From: Mycobacterium lacus
GTDB taxonomy: Bacteria > Actinomycetota > Actinomycetes > Mycobacteriales > Mycobacteriaceae
Assembly: GCF_010731535.1 (NCBI RefSeq)
Contig: NZ_AP022581.1
Span: forward strand, 3,357,952 to 3,421,951
DNA length: 64,000 bases
Direction: 5' to 3'
Shown: piece after piece, positions 1 through 11,314 of the stretch
Numbering within the stretch: the first letter of the stretch is position 1
How the letters are laid out: the number at the start of each line of letters is the position of its first letter
Notes under the pieces: model-generated
The model's input: the letters and a program-made list of their open reading frames with translations, nothing else
What the model was told of the DNA's origin: nothing
Database searches by the model: none
Translations under genes and position numbers: made by a program

Positions 1-1990
<1,990 letters not shown>

Positions 1991-2002
1991 GTCGGTTCGC
2001 CC

Positions 2003-2851
2003 TCACCCAAGTCGATAGACCCGACGGGCATTGCTCGTGGTGATGAGCGCCAGTTCCTCCGGACGCCGATTGACCAGCTCAGCCAGGGCCCGCACGGTGT
2101 AGGGCAGGCAGTACGGCTCGTTCGCTGCGCCCCGGTAGGGATGCGGGGTCAAGAACGGCGCGTCCGTTTCGACCAACAGCTGCTCCACCGGAATCAGCGG
2201 GACGGCTTCCCGTAGGTCACGAGCATTACGGAAGCTCACCGTCCCGGACAGGCTGACCAGCCACCCCGCGGCCACACACTCGCGGGCCATGGCGCTGTCC
2301 GACGAGAAGCAGTGAAAGATCACGGTGTCGGGCGCGCCCTCGGCCCGCAGCACGTCGAGCACCTCGGCGTCGGCCTCGCGATTGTGGATCATCAGCGGTT
2401 TGCCGATCCGCTTGGCCAGGTCGATGTGCCACGCGAACGCCTCCCGCTGCACGTCCGGCTGCGCGCACCCGGCCAGCCGCCCCGGCCAGTACATATCCAT
2501 GCCGGTCTCGCCGACGGCCACCGCCCGCGGATGCGACGCCAGCTCCTCGATCTCGGCGCGGGCGTCATCGCTGAGGGCGTCGGCGCGGGTGGGGTGCAGC
2601 GCCACCGCGGCATACACCCGCGGGTGCCACTCGGCGGCCCGGGTGACCCAGCGTGCCGAGTCCAGGTCGTCGGCGACGGTGACCACCGCGTCCACGCCGA
2701 CCGCCGCGGCGCGGTCGACGATGGCCCGCACTCCGTCGCCATCGGCGGCGCCGCACGCGTCGAGGTGGGTGTGGGCGTCGATCAAGGGCGCCAGGGGCTC
2801 CGGAGCGGGCGGCGCTCCGCGTTCGACACGGCGGCTGGAGCTCACGCGCAC
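2003..2851 (-). CDS. tatD: TatD-family metal-dependent deoxyribonuclease
   Basis: 282-residue amidohydrolase-fold TIM-barrel nuclease of the TatD/YcfH family. The N-terminal metal-binding HTHLD motif ([10 protein letters not shown], about 23-32), the GETGMDMYW motif with the metal-bridging Glu, the HNREAD and IFHCFS histidine motifs and the terminal VETDAPFL motif are all present in order. It is read divergently from metG, with only about 20 bases between the starts. The GTG at 2851 is used here; an in-frame GTG two codons later is equally possible. Substrate is likely single-stranded or damaged DNA by family analogy. Confidence 0.9.
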   Translation of the reverse strand: MRVSSSRRVERGAPPAPEPLAPLIDAHTHLDACGAADGDGVRAIVDRAAAVGVDAVVTVADDLDSARWVTRAAEWHPRVYAAVALHPTRADALSDDARAEIEELASHPRAVAVGETGMDMYWPGRLAGCAQPDVQREAFAWHIDLAKRIGKPLMIHNREADAEVLDVLRAEGAPDTVIFHCFSSDSAMARECVAAGWLVSLSGTVSFRNARDLREAVPLIPVEQLLVETDAPFLTPHPYRGAANEPYCLPYTVRALAELVNRRPEELALITTSNARRVYRLG

Positions 2852-2871
2852 ACAATAGGGTGGAGTCCGAC

Positions 2872-4416
2872 ATGAAGCCCTATTACGTCACCACCGCGAT
2901 CACCTATCCCAACGCCGCCCCGCACCTGGGACACGCGTACGAGTACATCGCCACCGACGCGATCGCCCGGTTCAAGCGGCTCGACGGCTTCGACGTGCGC
3001 TTCTTGACCGGCACCGACGAGCACGGCCTCAAGGTCGCCCAGGCCGCCGCCGCTGAAGGCCTACCGACCGCCGAGTTGGCCCGGCGCAACTCAGACGTGT
3101 TCCAGCGCCTGCAGGAGAACTTGAACATCTCCTTCGACCGCTTCATTCGCACCACCGACGCCGACCACTACGAGGCGTCCAAGGAGATCTGGCGGCGGAT
3201 GTCGGCCGCGGGTGACATCTACCTCGACGCCTACTCCGGGTGGTATTCGGTGCGCGACGAGCGGTTCTTCGTCGAATCCGAGACCCGCCTCGCCGAGGAC
3301 GGAACCCGGCTGGCCATCGAAACCGGCGCGCCGGTGACCTGGACCGAAGAGCAGACATACTTCTTCCGGCTCTCGGCGTATACCGACAAACTGCTGGCCC
3401 ACTACGAGGCCAACCCGGACTTCATCGCGCCCGATGTGCGGCGCAACGAGGTGGTCAGCTTTGTCTCCGGTGGGCTGCGCGACCTGTCCATCTCGCGCAC
3501 CTCGTTCAACTGGGGCGTGCCGGTACCCGAGCACCCCGACCACGTCATGTACGTCTGGGTCGACGCGCTGACCAACTACCTGACCGGCGCCGGCTACCCC
3601 GACGCCGGCTCCGAGCTGTTCCGCCGCTACTGGCCCCCCGATTTGCACATGATCGGCAAGGACATCATCAGGTTCCATGCCGTGTATTGGCCGGCATTTT
3701 TGATGTCGGCCGGAATCGAGCTGCCACGAAGGATTTTCGCGCACGGGTTTCTGCTCAACCGCGGCGAGAAGATGAGCAAGTCGGTGGGCAATGTCGTCGA
3801 CCCGGTGACGCTGGTCGAGACGTTCGGAGTGGACCAGGTCCGCTACTTCCTGTTGCGCGAGGTCCCGTTCGGCCAGGACGGCAGCTACAGCGACGAGGGC
3901 ATCATCACCCGGATCAACACCGACCTGGCCAACGAGCTGGGCAACCTCGCCCAGCGGTCGTTGTCGATGGTTGCCAAGAACCTCGACGGGGTGGTGCCCG
4001 AACCGGGTGAGTTCACCGAGGCCGACACCGCGCTGCTGGCGACGGCCGACGGCTTGTTGGAGCGGGTGCGCGCCAATTTCGACGACCAGGCGATGCACCT
4101 GGCCTTAGAGGCGATCTGGCTGATGCTCGGCGAAGCGAACAGATACTTTTCGGCCCAGCAGCCGTGGGTGCTTCGCAAGAGCGAGTCCGCGGCCGATCAG
4201 GCCAGGTTCCGCACCGTCCTGTACACCACCTGCGAGGCGGTGCGCATCGCGGCGCTGCTGATGCAGCCGGTCATGCCGGAGTCAGCGGGCAAGCTGTTGG
4301 ACCTGCTGGGCCAGGCCGAAGACCAGCGGGCATTTGCCGCGGTGGGCGCGCGGCTGACGCCCGGCACGGTGCTGCCGGCGCCCGCGGGAGTGTTTCCGCG
4401 CTACCAGCCTGACTAG
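2872..4416 (+). CDS. metG: Methionyl-tRNA synthetase
   Basis: Class I aminoacyl-tRNA synthetase that charges tRNA-Met. 514 residues starting [10 protein letters not shown]. The HIGH-type motif reads HLGH at 18-21 and the KMSKS loop is at 300-304 (EKMSKSVGN). The zinc-knuckle cysteines found in the E. coli enzyme are absent, and there is no C-terminal EMAP-like tRNA-binding domain, so this is the short MetS form typical of mycobacteria. An in-frame GTG exists 12 bases upstream, but the ATG is preceded by a GGTGGAG ribosome-binding sequence and matches the family N-terminus. It converges tail to tail with the next gene with 13 bases between stops. Confidence 0.96.
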   Translation: MKPYYVTTAITYPNAAPHLGHAYEYIATDAIARFKRLDGFDVRFLTGTDEHGLKVAQAAAAEGLPTAELARRNSDVFQRLQENLNISFDRFIRTTDADHYEASKEIWRRMSAAGDIYLDAYSGWYSVRDERFFVESETRLAEDGTRLAIETGAPVTWTEEQTYFFRLSAYTDKLLAHYEANPDFIAPDVRRNEVVSFVSGGLRDLSISRTSFNWGVPVPEHPDHVMYVWVDALTNYLTGAGYPDAGSELFRRYWPPDLHMIGKDIIRFHAVYWPAFLMSAGIELPRRIFAHGFLLNRGEKMSKSVGNVVDPVTLVETFGVDQVRYFLLREVPFGQDGSYSDEGIITRINTDLANELGNLAQRSLSMVAKNLDGVVPEPGEFTEADTALLATADGLLERVRANFDDQAMHLALEAIWLMLGEANRYFSAQQPWVLRKSESAADQARFRTVLYTTCEAVRIAALLMQPVMPESAGKLLDLLGQAEDQRAFAAVGARLTPGTVLPAPAGVFPRYQPD

Positions 4417-4429
4417 CTGGCTCTGGGCT

Positions 4430-6109
4430 TTATTGCGGATTCGCCGACGTCGGCACTTCGCGCGGTACGTCGAGCGTCGCGATCGGATACCAACCCGAGT
4501 CGTCACGGCCGTCGCGGGCCAGGTGCATCGGCGGATAGTTCACCACATGTGTGCCGTTGGGCTTGTGCTGTTGCCATTGGGCCGCCGCCCTCAGCGTGTA
4601 ATGACCGGCCGGCAAGCCCGCCAGGTCAACGTGCACCGACTCGGTGACCGACGCTGGCGTCGGCTGGTCGCTGCTGCCGGACTGATCGGTAACCAAACCC
4701 TTCAGGTCCACGGTCGCCGGGATCGTCGCAACCACTGCCCCCGTGAAATCCACCAGACGGTAGCCGGGCACCCATTTCTCGGTGGCGGCGGCGGAGCCGT
4801 TGTTGGTCCACGTGACCGATATCGCCGCCACCCTGTCGCGCACCGATTGCGATCCCGGCCGCGCCTCGACCGTGTACCGATAGCCGGCCGTCGCGTTGGC
4901 CTGCGCCCACAGCAGGTATAGCTTCGGATCCATCGGTGCGGTTGCGGACTGGTCCGGGAAGTTGACGCTCGACGCCATCGACACGTGGTACTTGATGACG
5001 TCGTGCAGGCCCTTCTCGTAGTAGGACTGCGGTGAAGTTCCGCTCGGCAACCTGCACCACTCGGTGATCACCGGCGCCGTCGCAAGCCGCTGCCGGAGCG
5101 CGGCGACGACCGGGTCACTGGTCTGCGCGTAATGGGCACCGCTGCCCTCGGCCCACGCCGGCATCGGCGCGTGGACACCCAGGCAATCCGAGCGAATGCC
5201 GACCGGCGCCGAAAGTTTCTTGGTGACGTCGTCGGCGAGCAATGCGCGCACGATTTCGGGATTGTTCGGGATTACCACCAACTGGGTGTGGGGAAAAGCG
5301 TCGACGTTCGCCGCGACCAACCGCCGAATGGAGGCGGTGGTGATGTCCTGATCACGGAACTGACTGAAATAGCCCAGGGCCGCGACGCTGTCGTCGGGCG
5401 CGGGACCGGGCGCGCCGAGGGCGTCACGCAGATAGGCGACGTGATTTTCGCTCGAGTCCCCATACCCGGAGAACTCGAAAACGCTGAGCCGCTCATCACC
5501 GTCGTAGCGGCGACCGAGCGCGGCGAGCAGCTGCCCGAAATCGTTGAGATAGGTGGGGTCATTGAAGTTGGGTACCACCTGCGTCACCCCGGCCGACGGA
5601 CCGTTCGGCGGACCGGGATAGCTGGTGCTGGTGCCCGGACGCGCCCGTTCCCAGTCGGGGATCGCGATGTTGGTGTTGTTCGGATACGAAGCGTTGCAAC
5701 AGGAGTTGTAGGCGTACACCCGCAGCGTCAGCCGCATGCCGCGCTCGGCCAGCTTGGCCAGCGTGTCGTCGATCACGCTGAAGTCGTACTTGCGATCGTC
5801 GGGCGCGTCGGGCGGAAGCGTGCCCGGATCGGCGGGCTGCAGTTGCCGCCACGAAACCCGCAAACTGGCGTCGTACGATGCGGGCCACGCCGGATAGCGC
5901 TTTTGCGCCGGAACACCTTGCGGGAAAAGGGGTTCCATGAGGTCTTCGTACTGGCCGCGTAGCGGGTTGGCGATCTCCTGCGCGCTGGCCGGTATGGCCG
6001 GACTCACCATCGCGGTCAAGGGACCGCTGGGGCCCGGGCTGCTACACCCGTTGAGCGCCAACGCCGCGCACGCGACAGAGACCCAAAAGACCAGCGCGTT
6101 CTTTCTCAT
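4430..6109 (-). CDS. Lipoprotein of DUF4874/DUF4832 type (Rv1006-like)
   Basis: About 559 residues, function unknown. The N-terminus MRKNALVF plus a hydrophobic run ends in a lipobox LALNGC, so the protein should be lipidated and exported. The first half (NPLRGQYEDL motif, then SLRVSWRQLQP) resembles the DUF4874/DUF4832 pair, a TIM-barrel-like family related to glycoside hydrolases; the last about 130 residues look like a beta-sandwich. It occupies the place of Rv1006 next to metS. The start chosen is ATG 6109; a TTG nine bases upstream would add three residues. Just upstream lies a short direct repeat (GTTTCCAACTAATT then GTTTCCAACCAAT). Confidence 0.75.
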   Translation of the reverse strand: MRKNALVFWVSVACAALALNGCSSPGPSGPLTAMVSPAIPASAQEIANPLRGQYEDLMEPLFPQGVPAQKRYPAWPASYDASLRVSWRQLQPADPGTLPPDAPDDRKYDFSVIDDTLAKLAERGMRLTLRVYAYNSCCNASYPNNTNIAIPDWERARPGTSTSYPGPPNGPSAGVTQVVPNFNDPTYLNDFGQLLAALGRRYDGDERLSVFEFSGYGDSSENHVAYLRDALGAPGPAPDDSVAALGYFSQFRDQDITTASIRRLVAANVDAFPHTQLVVIPNNPEIVRALLADDVTKKLSAPVGIRSDCLGVHAPMPAWAEGSGAHYAQTSDPVVAALRQRLATAPVITEWCRLPSGTSPQSYYEKGLHDVIKYHVSMASSVNFPDQSATAPMDPKLYLLWAQANATAGYRYTVEARPGSQSVRDRVAAISVTWTNNGSAAATEKWVPGYRLVDFTGAVVATIPATVDLKGLVTDQSGSSDQPTPASVTESVHVDLAGLPAGHYTLRAAAQWQQHKPNGTHVVNYPPMHLARDGRDDSGWYPIATLDVPREVPTSANPQ

Positions 6110-6321
6110 TGTTTCCAACTAATTGTTTCCAACCAATCTCACAATTGAGCTAGATCGCACGAAGCGTCGGCGACTCGACAAATTATGGACGACGCGCCCC
6201 ATCAGGCGCACGATCCGCAAGACGGCTCCTTCGGATGCGCGCCGATGCACATCGAAAGGGTTTCTTGCTTCGCCTGGTTGACCGCTAGGCGCACCCGGAC
6301 CGGGGCGAGCCCCGAATCCAC

Positions 6322-6340
6322 GTTAGTCGGGAAGACTAAC
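6322..6340. promoter_or_regulatory. Inverted repeat, possible operator
   Basis: Perfect 7-bp inverted repeat GTTAGTC-GGGAA-GACTAAC. The 19-bp length and AT-richer arms in a GC-rich gap resemble a TetR-type operator. No regulator gene of that type lies in the window nearby. A small hairpin in RNA is the alternative. Confidence 0.4.
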
Positions 6341-6431
6341 ATGCGCGCCCCTCGACCCGGGTCCCAAGCCGGGCCCCGAAAACGACGGGCGAGCGCCCAC
6401 CAGTGAAACAGCTCACACTCGCGGCCCCGAT

Positions 6432-6458
6432 TGTCACGCCCGGCCGGTCTGCGGTGTC
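6432..6458 (+). promoter_or_regulatory. ECF41-type promoter of the oxidoreductase-sigma operon
   Basis: TGTCACG (6432-6438), 16 bases, then TGTC (6455-6458). The recognised ECF41 target is TGTCACA-N16-CGTC, so this differs at one base in each element and keeps the spacing. It lies 40 bases upstream of the oxidoreductase ATG, and the second gene of the operon encodes an ECF41 sigma factor, so autoregulation is likely. The remainder of the 6119-6497 gap shows no coding signal. Confidence 0.65.
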
Positions 6459-6497
6459 TGAAGGGCACAAGTCCCATGAGAAACTAGGAGACCTCAG

Positions 6498-7673
6498 ATG
6501 AACCACCAACGCACCCACGTCGTCGTCGTCGGCGGCGGATACGCCGGCACCCTGGCCGCCAACCACTTGCGCCAGTGCGCCGACATCGACATCAGGCTGG
6601 TCAACCCGCGTCCGGTCTTCGTCGAGCGAATCCGCTTGCACCAGTTGGTCGCCGGCACCGGCACCGCCACCGCCGACTACGCCACACTGCTCGGTGACGG
6701 CATCGGACTGGTGGTCGATAGCGCCGAGCGCATCCACACCGCTGCCCGCCGGCTGCTGCTGACCTCGGGCGCCGTGCTGGACTACGACTACCTCATCTAC
6801 GCTGTGGGCAGCACCGGGGCGACCCCGGCGGTGGCGGGCGCGGCCGAATTCGCTTATTCGGTCGCCGATCTGGAAAGCGCCAAGCGGTTGCGCTATGCGT
6901 TGGCCGATCTGCACCCCGACGCCGCCATCACCGTGGTCGGCGGCGGCCTGACCGGCATCGAGACCGCTTCCGAGCTCGCCGAACAGGGCCGCCGCGTGAG
7001 CCTGGTCTGCGGCGGCATGCTGGGGCCGTCGTTGAGCGCGCGCGGCCGGCGTTCGGTGGCCAAGCAGCTGCGCAAACTCGGCGTGAGCGTGCTGGAATCC
7101 GCGGCGGTCAGCCAGGTTCGGTGGGACGCGGTGGTGCTCGCCGACGGCGCCGTGCTGCCCAGCGCGGTGACGGTGTGGACGGCGGGTTTCGGTGTGCCGG
7201 ATCTGGCCGCCCGCAGCGGGCTGCGCACCGACGCCCTGGGCCGGCTGCTCACCGACGAAACGCTGACCAGCGTCGACGACGAGCGCATCGTCGCCGCGGG
7301 CGACGCCGCCGCACCGTCGGGCCAGCCACTGCGGATGAGCTGCCAGGCGGCCGGGCCGTTGGCGGCGCAGGCGGCCAACACGGTGCTCAGCCGCATCGCC
7401 GGACGTTCCCCCGCGGCACTGAACCAGGCGTTCGTCGGGCAATGCGTCAGCCTGGGCCGCAGACACGGCACGATCCAGCTGGCACGCGGCGACGACACCC
7501 CGGTGAACGTGGTGGTGGCCGGGCGCAGCGCCGCGTCGATCAAGGAAGCCGTCTGCAAGGGCACGCTGTGGGCCATCCGGCGTGAGGCCGCCAAACCCGG
7601 CACCTACCGCTGGTTCAGGGGCGGCACGCGGCCCGCGCAGGCGCCGGCCGGCCAGCAGGTCGCGCTCCAATGA
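6498..7673 (+). CDS. NAD(P)/FAD-dependent oxidoreductase (NDH-2-like)
   Basis: 391-residue flavoprotein with two Rossmann folds: an N-terminal FAD-binding VVVVGGGYAGTLAANHL (about 8-24), a second dinucleotide site VVGGGLTGIETASELAE in the middle, and the C-terminal AAGDAAAPSG motif that contacts FAD. It resembles type II NADH dehydrogenase-like proteins but is shorter at the C-terminus and has no obvious membrane anchor. AGGAG sits 7 bases before the ATG. It overlaps the downstream ECF41 sigma gene by 4 bases (ATGA). ECF41 genes are typically beside oxidoreductases or carboxymuconolactone decarboxylases, so this is the probable regulatory target of its neighbour. Substrate unknown. Confidence 0.85.
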   Translation: MNHQRTHVVVVGGGYAGTLAANHLRQCADIDIRLVNPRPVFVERIRLHQLVAGTGTATADYATLLGDGIGLVVDSAERIHTAARRLLLTSGAVLDYDYLIYAVGSTGATPAVAGAAEFAYSVADLESAKRLRYALADLHPDAAITVVGGGLTGIETASELAEQGRRVSLVCGGMLGPSLSARGRRSVAKQLRKLGVSVLESAAVSQVRWDAVVLADGAVLPSAVTVWTAGFGVPDLAARSGLRTDALGRLLTDETLTSVDDERIVAAGDAAAPSGQPLRMSCQAAGPLAAQAANTVLSRIAGRSPAALNQAFVGQCVSLGRRHGTIQLARGDDTPVNVVVAGRSAASIKEAVCKGTLWAIRREAAKPGTYRWFRGGTRPAQAPAGQQVALQ

Positions 7674-8599
7674 CTTCTTCACCAGGCGGGTCGGCCGGCG
7701 GGTCGGGCGGTGAACACGCCGAACGGTTCACCCTGCTGCGAGCGCTGCTGTTCACCATCGCCTACGAAATCCTGGGCTCGGCAACCGAAGCCGACGATGT
7801 GCTGCAGGACAGCTATCTGCGCTGGGCCACCGTCGACCTGTCCACCGTGCGCGATACCAAGTCCTATCTCGCGAGGCTGGTGACCCGCCAGGCGCTCAAC
7901 GCGTTGCGAGCCGACGCCCGCCGGCGGGAGGAGTACGTGGGGCCGTGGCTGCCCGAGCCGCTGCTCCTCGACGACCAGGACCCATCAGCCGATGTCGTTC
8001 TGGCGGAATCGGTTTCGATGGCGATGCTGGTGCTGCTGGAAACACTGAGCCCCGACGAACGTGCCGTGTTCGTGCTGCGCGAGGTGTTCGGCTTCGACTA
8101 CGGCGAGATTGCCGAGGCCGTGGGCAAGCCGGCGGCGACCGTGCGGCAGGTCGCGCACCGGGCACGTGAACACGTGCGGGCGCGACGGAAGCGCTTCGAC
8201 ACCGTGGATCCGCAACGCAACGCGCAGATCACCACCCAGTTCCTGGCCACCGCGGCCAGCGGCGACGTGGAAGCGCTGATGACGATGCTCGCCCCGGACG
8301 CCACCTGGATGGCCGACAGCGGCGGCAAGGTGAGCGCGGCCCGCCGGCCGGTGGTTGGCGCCGAGCGGGTGGCCAGGGCCATCGCCGGGCTGATGCGCAG
8401 GGCTTCGGCGATGGCCCAGTTCCACGCGCAGACGGTGACGTGCAACAGCGCCCCCGCGGTGTTGCTCTACCTGGGCGGACACCTCGAAGGGGTGATCACG
8501 CTGGAAATCCGCGACGACAAGATCACCAACTTCTATGTGATGCGCAACCCCGACAAGCTGGCGGCGCTGACCAACCCACGCGAGATCAGCCGGCGCTGA
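7670..8599 (+). CDS. ECF41-family RNA polymerase sigma factor with SnoaL-like domain
   Basis: 309 residues. Sigma region 2 (about 20-85) and region 4 (about 118-175) are followed by a C-terminal SnoaL/NTF2-like domain (about 185-300), the hallmark of ECF41 (SigJ-like) factors, which use this fused domain instead of a separate anti-sigma factor. The three family signatures are visible: WLPEPL in the linker (93-98), a DGGGK-type loop here written DSGGK (216-220), and NPDKL near the C-terminus (293-297). Its start codon overlaps the oxidoreductase stop. The Gly to Ser change in DSGGK is worth noting because this loop matters for the regulatory interaction. Confidence 0.92.
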   Translation: MTSSPGGSAGGSGGEHAERFTLLRALLFTIAYEILGSATEADDVLQDSYLRWATVDLSTVRDTKSYLARLVTRQALNALRADARRREEYVGPWLPEPLLLDDQDPSADVVLAESVSMAMLVLLETLSPDERAVFVLREVFGFDYGEIAEAVGKPAATVRQVAHRAREHVRARRKRFDTVDPQRNAQITTQFLATAASGDVEALMTMLAPDATWMADSGGKVSAARRPVVGAERVARAIAGLMRRASAMAQFHAQTVTCNSAPAVLLYLGGHLEGVITLEIRDDKITNFYVMRNPDKLAALTNPREISRR

Positions 8600-8646
8600 A
8601 CCCCGTCCTGGCGTGCGAAGATCGTCCGTTCTGTCAAGCTAGGGCT

Positions 8647-9912
8647 GTGCGAATCGACCCGCTGGGCGATCTTGGCGCCGCACCCAGCGTGCTGCGGGCC
8701 GTCGGCGACGCCACCCGCCGGCTCGATCTGCCACCGCCGGCCGCGCTGACCGGGGAGTGGTTCGGCGCACGGGCGGTGATCGCACCAAGCCTGGCCGTGC
8801 AACCGGTGGCCGCCGACGACGCATTCGCGGTCCGGCCGGCTTCGCCGACGCCCGGCTCCGACTCGGTGGGCGGCGGCTGGATCGGCTACCGGAGCTACCC
8901 GGACCCTGGGGGCGACGGGCGGGGAAGCCGGATCCCCGAAGTCGCCGGCGGCTGGACCGACTGTGTGCTGCGCCATGACCGCGACGGTCACTGGTGGTAC
9001 GAGAGCCTGTCTGGTGCGCCGATGCCGGACTGGCTGGCCAGCGCATTAGCCGCACCGGCCGATGAACCGGCGCCGACGTGCCGGATCGACTGGGGAGCGC
9101 CCGATCGGGAGGCGCACCGCGCCGCGGTGCTGGCCTGCCTGGAGGCGATCGCCGCCGGCGAGGTCTACCAGGCCTGCGTGTGCACCCGGTTCACCGGCAC
9201 ACTCACCGGGACCCCGCTGGACTTCTTCATCGACCTGGTCGCCCGCACCTCTCCGGCGCGGGCGGCCTACGTGGCCGGACCGTGGGGCGCGGTCGCATCG
9301 CTGTCGCCGGAACTTTTCCTGCGCCGCAGCGGTGCCGTCGTGACGTCCAGCCCGATCAAGGGCACCCTGCCGTTGGATGCCTGGCCGTCGGCGTTGCGCG
9401 CGTCGCCCAAAGAGGTCGCCGAGAACATCATGATCGTGGACCTGGTCCGCAATGATCTTGGCCGGGTGGCGATCACCGGCACGGTAACGGTGCCCGAGCT
9501 GTTGGTCGTGCGGCGTGCGCCGGGCGTGTGGCACCTGGTGTCGACGGTGTCGGCACGGGTTCCGGTCGAGCTGCCGACGCCGACGTTGGTGGACGCCGCC
9601 TTCCCGCCGGCCTCGGTCACCGGAACGCCCAAACTTCGGGCCCGCCAATTGATTTCGCAATGGGAACAGCGCCGGCGCGGAATATATTGCGGCACGGTTG
9701 GTTTGGCATCCCCGATCGCCGGCTGCGAACTTAACGTCGCGATCCGCACCGTTGAGTTCGGCACCGCGGGCAACGCCGTGCTGGGGGTCGGCGGCGGGAT
9801 CACCGCCGACTCGGATCCCGACGCCGAATGGGAGGAATGCCTGCACAAGGCGGCGCCCATCGTCGGGCCGCCCGCCGCGGCGGCCGAGGCGCCGGTCCGG
9901 TTAACCAGCTAG
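8647..9912 (+). CDS. pabB: Aminodeoxychorismate synthase component I (PabB)
   Basis: Converts chorismate and ammonia to 4-amino-4-deoxychorismate for p-aminobenzoate and folate synthesis. 421 residues from a GTG start (VRIDPLGDLG), the start matching M. tuberculosis Rv1005c; the open frame extends upstream without family similarity. The chorismate-binding domain covers about 165-410, with motifs SPIKGT, ENIMIVDLVRNDLGR, VWHLVSTV and the FPPASVTGTPK loop, followed by GIYCGTVG and VGGGITADSDP. The N-terminal 150 residues are less conserved. The glutamine amidotransferase partner PabA is not in the window. Confidence 0.93.
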   Translation: MRIDPLGDLGAAPSVLRAVGDATRRLDLPPPAALTGEWFGARAVIAPSLAVQPVAADDAFAVRPASPTPGSDSVGGGWIGYRSYPDPGGDGRGSRIPEVAGGWTDCVLRHDRDGHWWYESLSGAPMPDWLASALAAPADEPAPTCRIDWGAPDREAHRAAVLACLEAIAAGEVYQACVCTRFTGTLTGTPLDFFIDLVARTSPARAAYVAGPWGAVASLSPELFLRRSGAVVTSSPIKGTLPLDAWPSALRASPKEVAENIMIVDLVRNDLGRVAITGTVTVPELLVVRRAPGVWHLVSTVSARVPVELPTPTLVDAAFPPASVTGTPKLRARQLISQWEQRRRGIYCGTVGLASPIAGCELNVAIRTVEFGTAGNAVLGVGGGITADSDPDAEWEECLHKAAPIVGPPAAAAEAPVRLTS

Positions 9913-10034
9913 GCACGGCCGGCCTCGACCAGCCCTTGAATTTTGCGTAACGCCCACGCCATGGGCCCAGCGCGCTTAAGCTCCAGGCCATCGATCCGTG
10001 CCCGTCACGGGGTCGACTTCGAGAGGGGGCCGCC

Positions 10035-11291
10035 ATGAGGATCGCCATCGTCGGCGCCGCGGCTGCCGCGGCCGTAGGTGGGGCGCTGGCGGTAGCACCG
10101 CTGACCGTGACCACACCGGCGCGACTGCCGAGCGGGACGTGCAGCGCCGGCCAACAATGCGACCGGCTGGAATCGGTTCTGATGCCGAAGCCACCACAGC
10201 CGGGACAGGGCGCCGCGCCAGAGCACGCAGCGCCGGCGCCGGCCGCACCACCCGGCGATGCGATAGTGCCGGGATCGGCTCCGGAACCGAGCGGGGTGCC
10301 GATGGCGGCCAGCTCGGTGCCCGGAGTGGCCAGCCTGCCGGGGCTCGGCGCGCCGGAGGCGGCCGTACCGGGCGCAGGCGTGCCAGCAGCTGGCGTGCCG
10401 ACGGCCACGCCCGCCGTGCCGGGTGTGGGCGCACCGGGCGTCCCGGGCCTGCCCTACCTGACCGACCCGGCCGACATCCTCGGCATACCAGGTGTATCCA
10501 ACGCCGTCGGCACCGCCGCCGCGTTGTACGGCATACCGTACGGGGCGAACGCGGCCTACTCGGTGGTAGCCGGCGTCCTCGGCATCGGCGGCACCGCCAT
10601 CGGCCTTACCACCAGCGCCGCGAGCGCCGTGGCAATGATCGCGTATGCCTACACGCTGCTGAACAACAGTGGGCTGTTACCCGCAATCAACGGAGCAGTC
10701 TCCTCGGCGGCCGGCATGCTGTTGCCCGCGGCCGGTGTCCCGGCGAGTGCCGCAGCGGCGGCTGTCCCGGCGCTGGCCGCAAATCTTCCCGCGCTGGCCG
10801 CCAACCTCCCGGCGCTGGCCGCGGGTGTCCCGGGGGTGGATCTCGCGGCGCTGGCCGCCAATCTCCCGGCGCTGGCCGCCAATCTCCCGGCGCTGGCGGC
10901 CGGTGTCCCGGGGGTGGATCTCGCGGCGCTGGCCGCCAATCTCCCGGCGCTGGCGGCGAATCTTCCGGCGCTGGCGGCCGGTGTCCCGGGGGTGGATCTC
11001 GCGGCGCTGGCCGCCAATCTCCCGGCGCTGGCCGCGAATCTTCCGGCGCTGGCGGCCGGTGTCCCGGGGGTGGGTCTCCCAGGGATTCCGCCCGAGGCAA
11101 TACCGTTGGTGGCCGCGTTGGCGGCGAACGGCCTCCCGGCGGGCCTGCCCGCCTTGCCGCCGCCCGCGTTGCCGGTGGGTCTCCCGCCGCTGCCGGCGCT
11201 ACCACCTCCACCACCGCTGCTGCTACCACCGCCGATCCCCCACCCACAGCTGTGTGCGCCCTTCTCCGTCATCCCGCTCTGCACGCCCTGA
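10035..11291 (+). CDS. Repeat-rich secreted or surface protein (Rv1004c-like)
   Basis: 418 residues of unknown function. An N-terminal signal-like stretch (MRIAIVGAAAAAAVGGALAV) is followed by a Pro/Ala-rich linker (about 45-140), a hydrophobic segment (about 165-225) and then a Leu/Ala/Pro repeat tract, closing in a proline-rich tail with two cysteines (QLCAPFSVIPLC). The repeats are a 26-residue unit, PGVDLAALAANLPALAA followed by NLPALAAGV, present about 3.5 times. Low complexity makes antisense frames look open as well, but this frame has the signal peptide, a GAGAGGGGG-type ribosome-binding site just upstream, and synteny with Rv1004c. Confidence 0.7.
   Translation: MRIAIVGAAAAAAVGGALAVAPLTVTTPARLPSGTCSAGQQCDRLESVLMPKPPQPGQGAAPEHAAPAPAAPPGDAIVPGSAPEPSGVPMAASSVPGVASLPGLGAPEAAVPGAGVPAAGVPTATPAVPGVGAPGVPGLPYLTDPADILGIPGVSNAVGTAAALYGIPYGANAAYSVVAGVLGIGGTAIGLTTSAASAVAMIAYAYTLLNNSGLLPAINGAVSSAAGMLLPAAGVPASAAAAAVPALAANLPALAANLPALAAGVPGVDLAALAANLPALAANLPALAAGVPGVDLAALAANLPALAANLPALAAGVPGVDLAALAANLPALAANLPALAAGVPGVGLPGIPPEAIPLVAALAANGLPAGLPALPPPALPVGLPPLPALPPPPPLLLPPPIPHPQLCAPFSVIPLCTP
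10767..11075 (+). repeat. 78-bp tandem repeat inside the Rv1004c-like gene
   Basis: Units beginning GGTGTCCCGGGGGTGGATCT start at 10824, 10902 and 10980, with the next unit start at 11058; each unit is exactly 78 bp (26 codons). A partial unit precedes the array. Within a unit the 27-30-bp submotif encoding LAANLPA is itself repeated. The reading frame is kept, so copy number changes would lengthen or shorten the protein without breaking it. Confidence 0.95.
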
Positions 11292-11314
11292 GCTAACGCG
11301 CGTCCTGGGCGAAT

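Noticed and set aside
10767..11075. Regular repeats that might suggest a CRISPR array
   Set aside because: Units are contiguous 78-bp in-frame coding repeats without unique spacers, and no cas genes are present.
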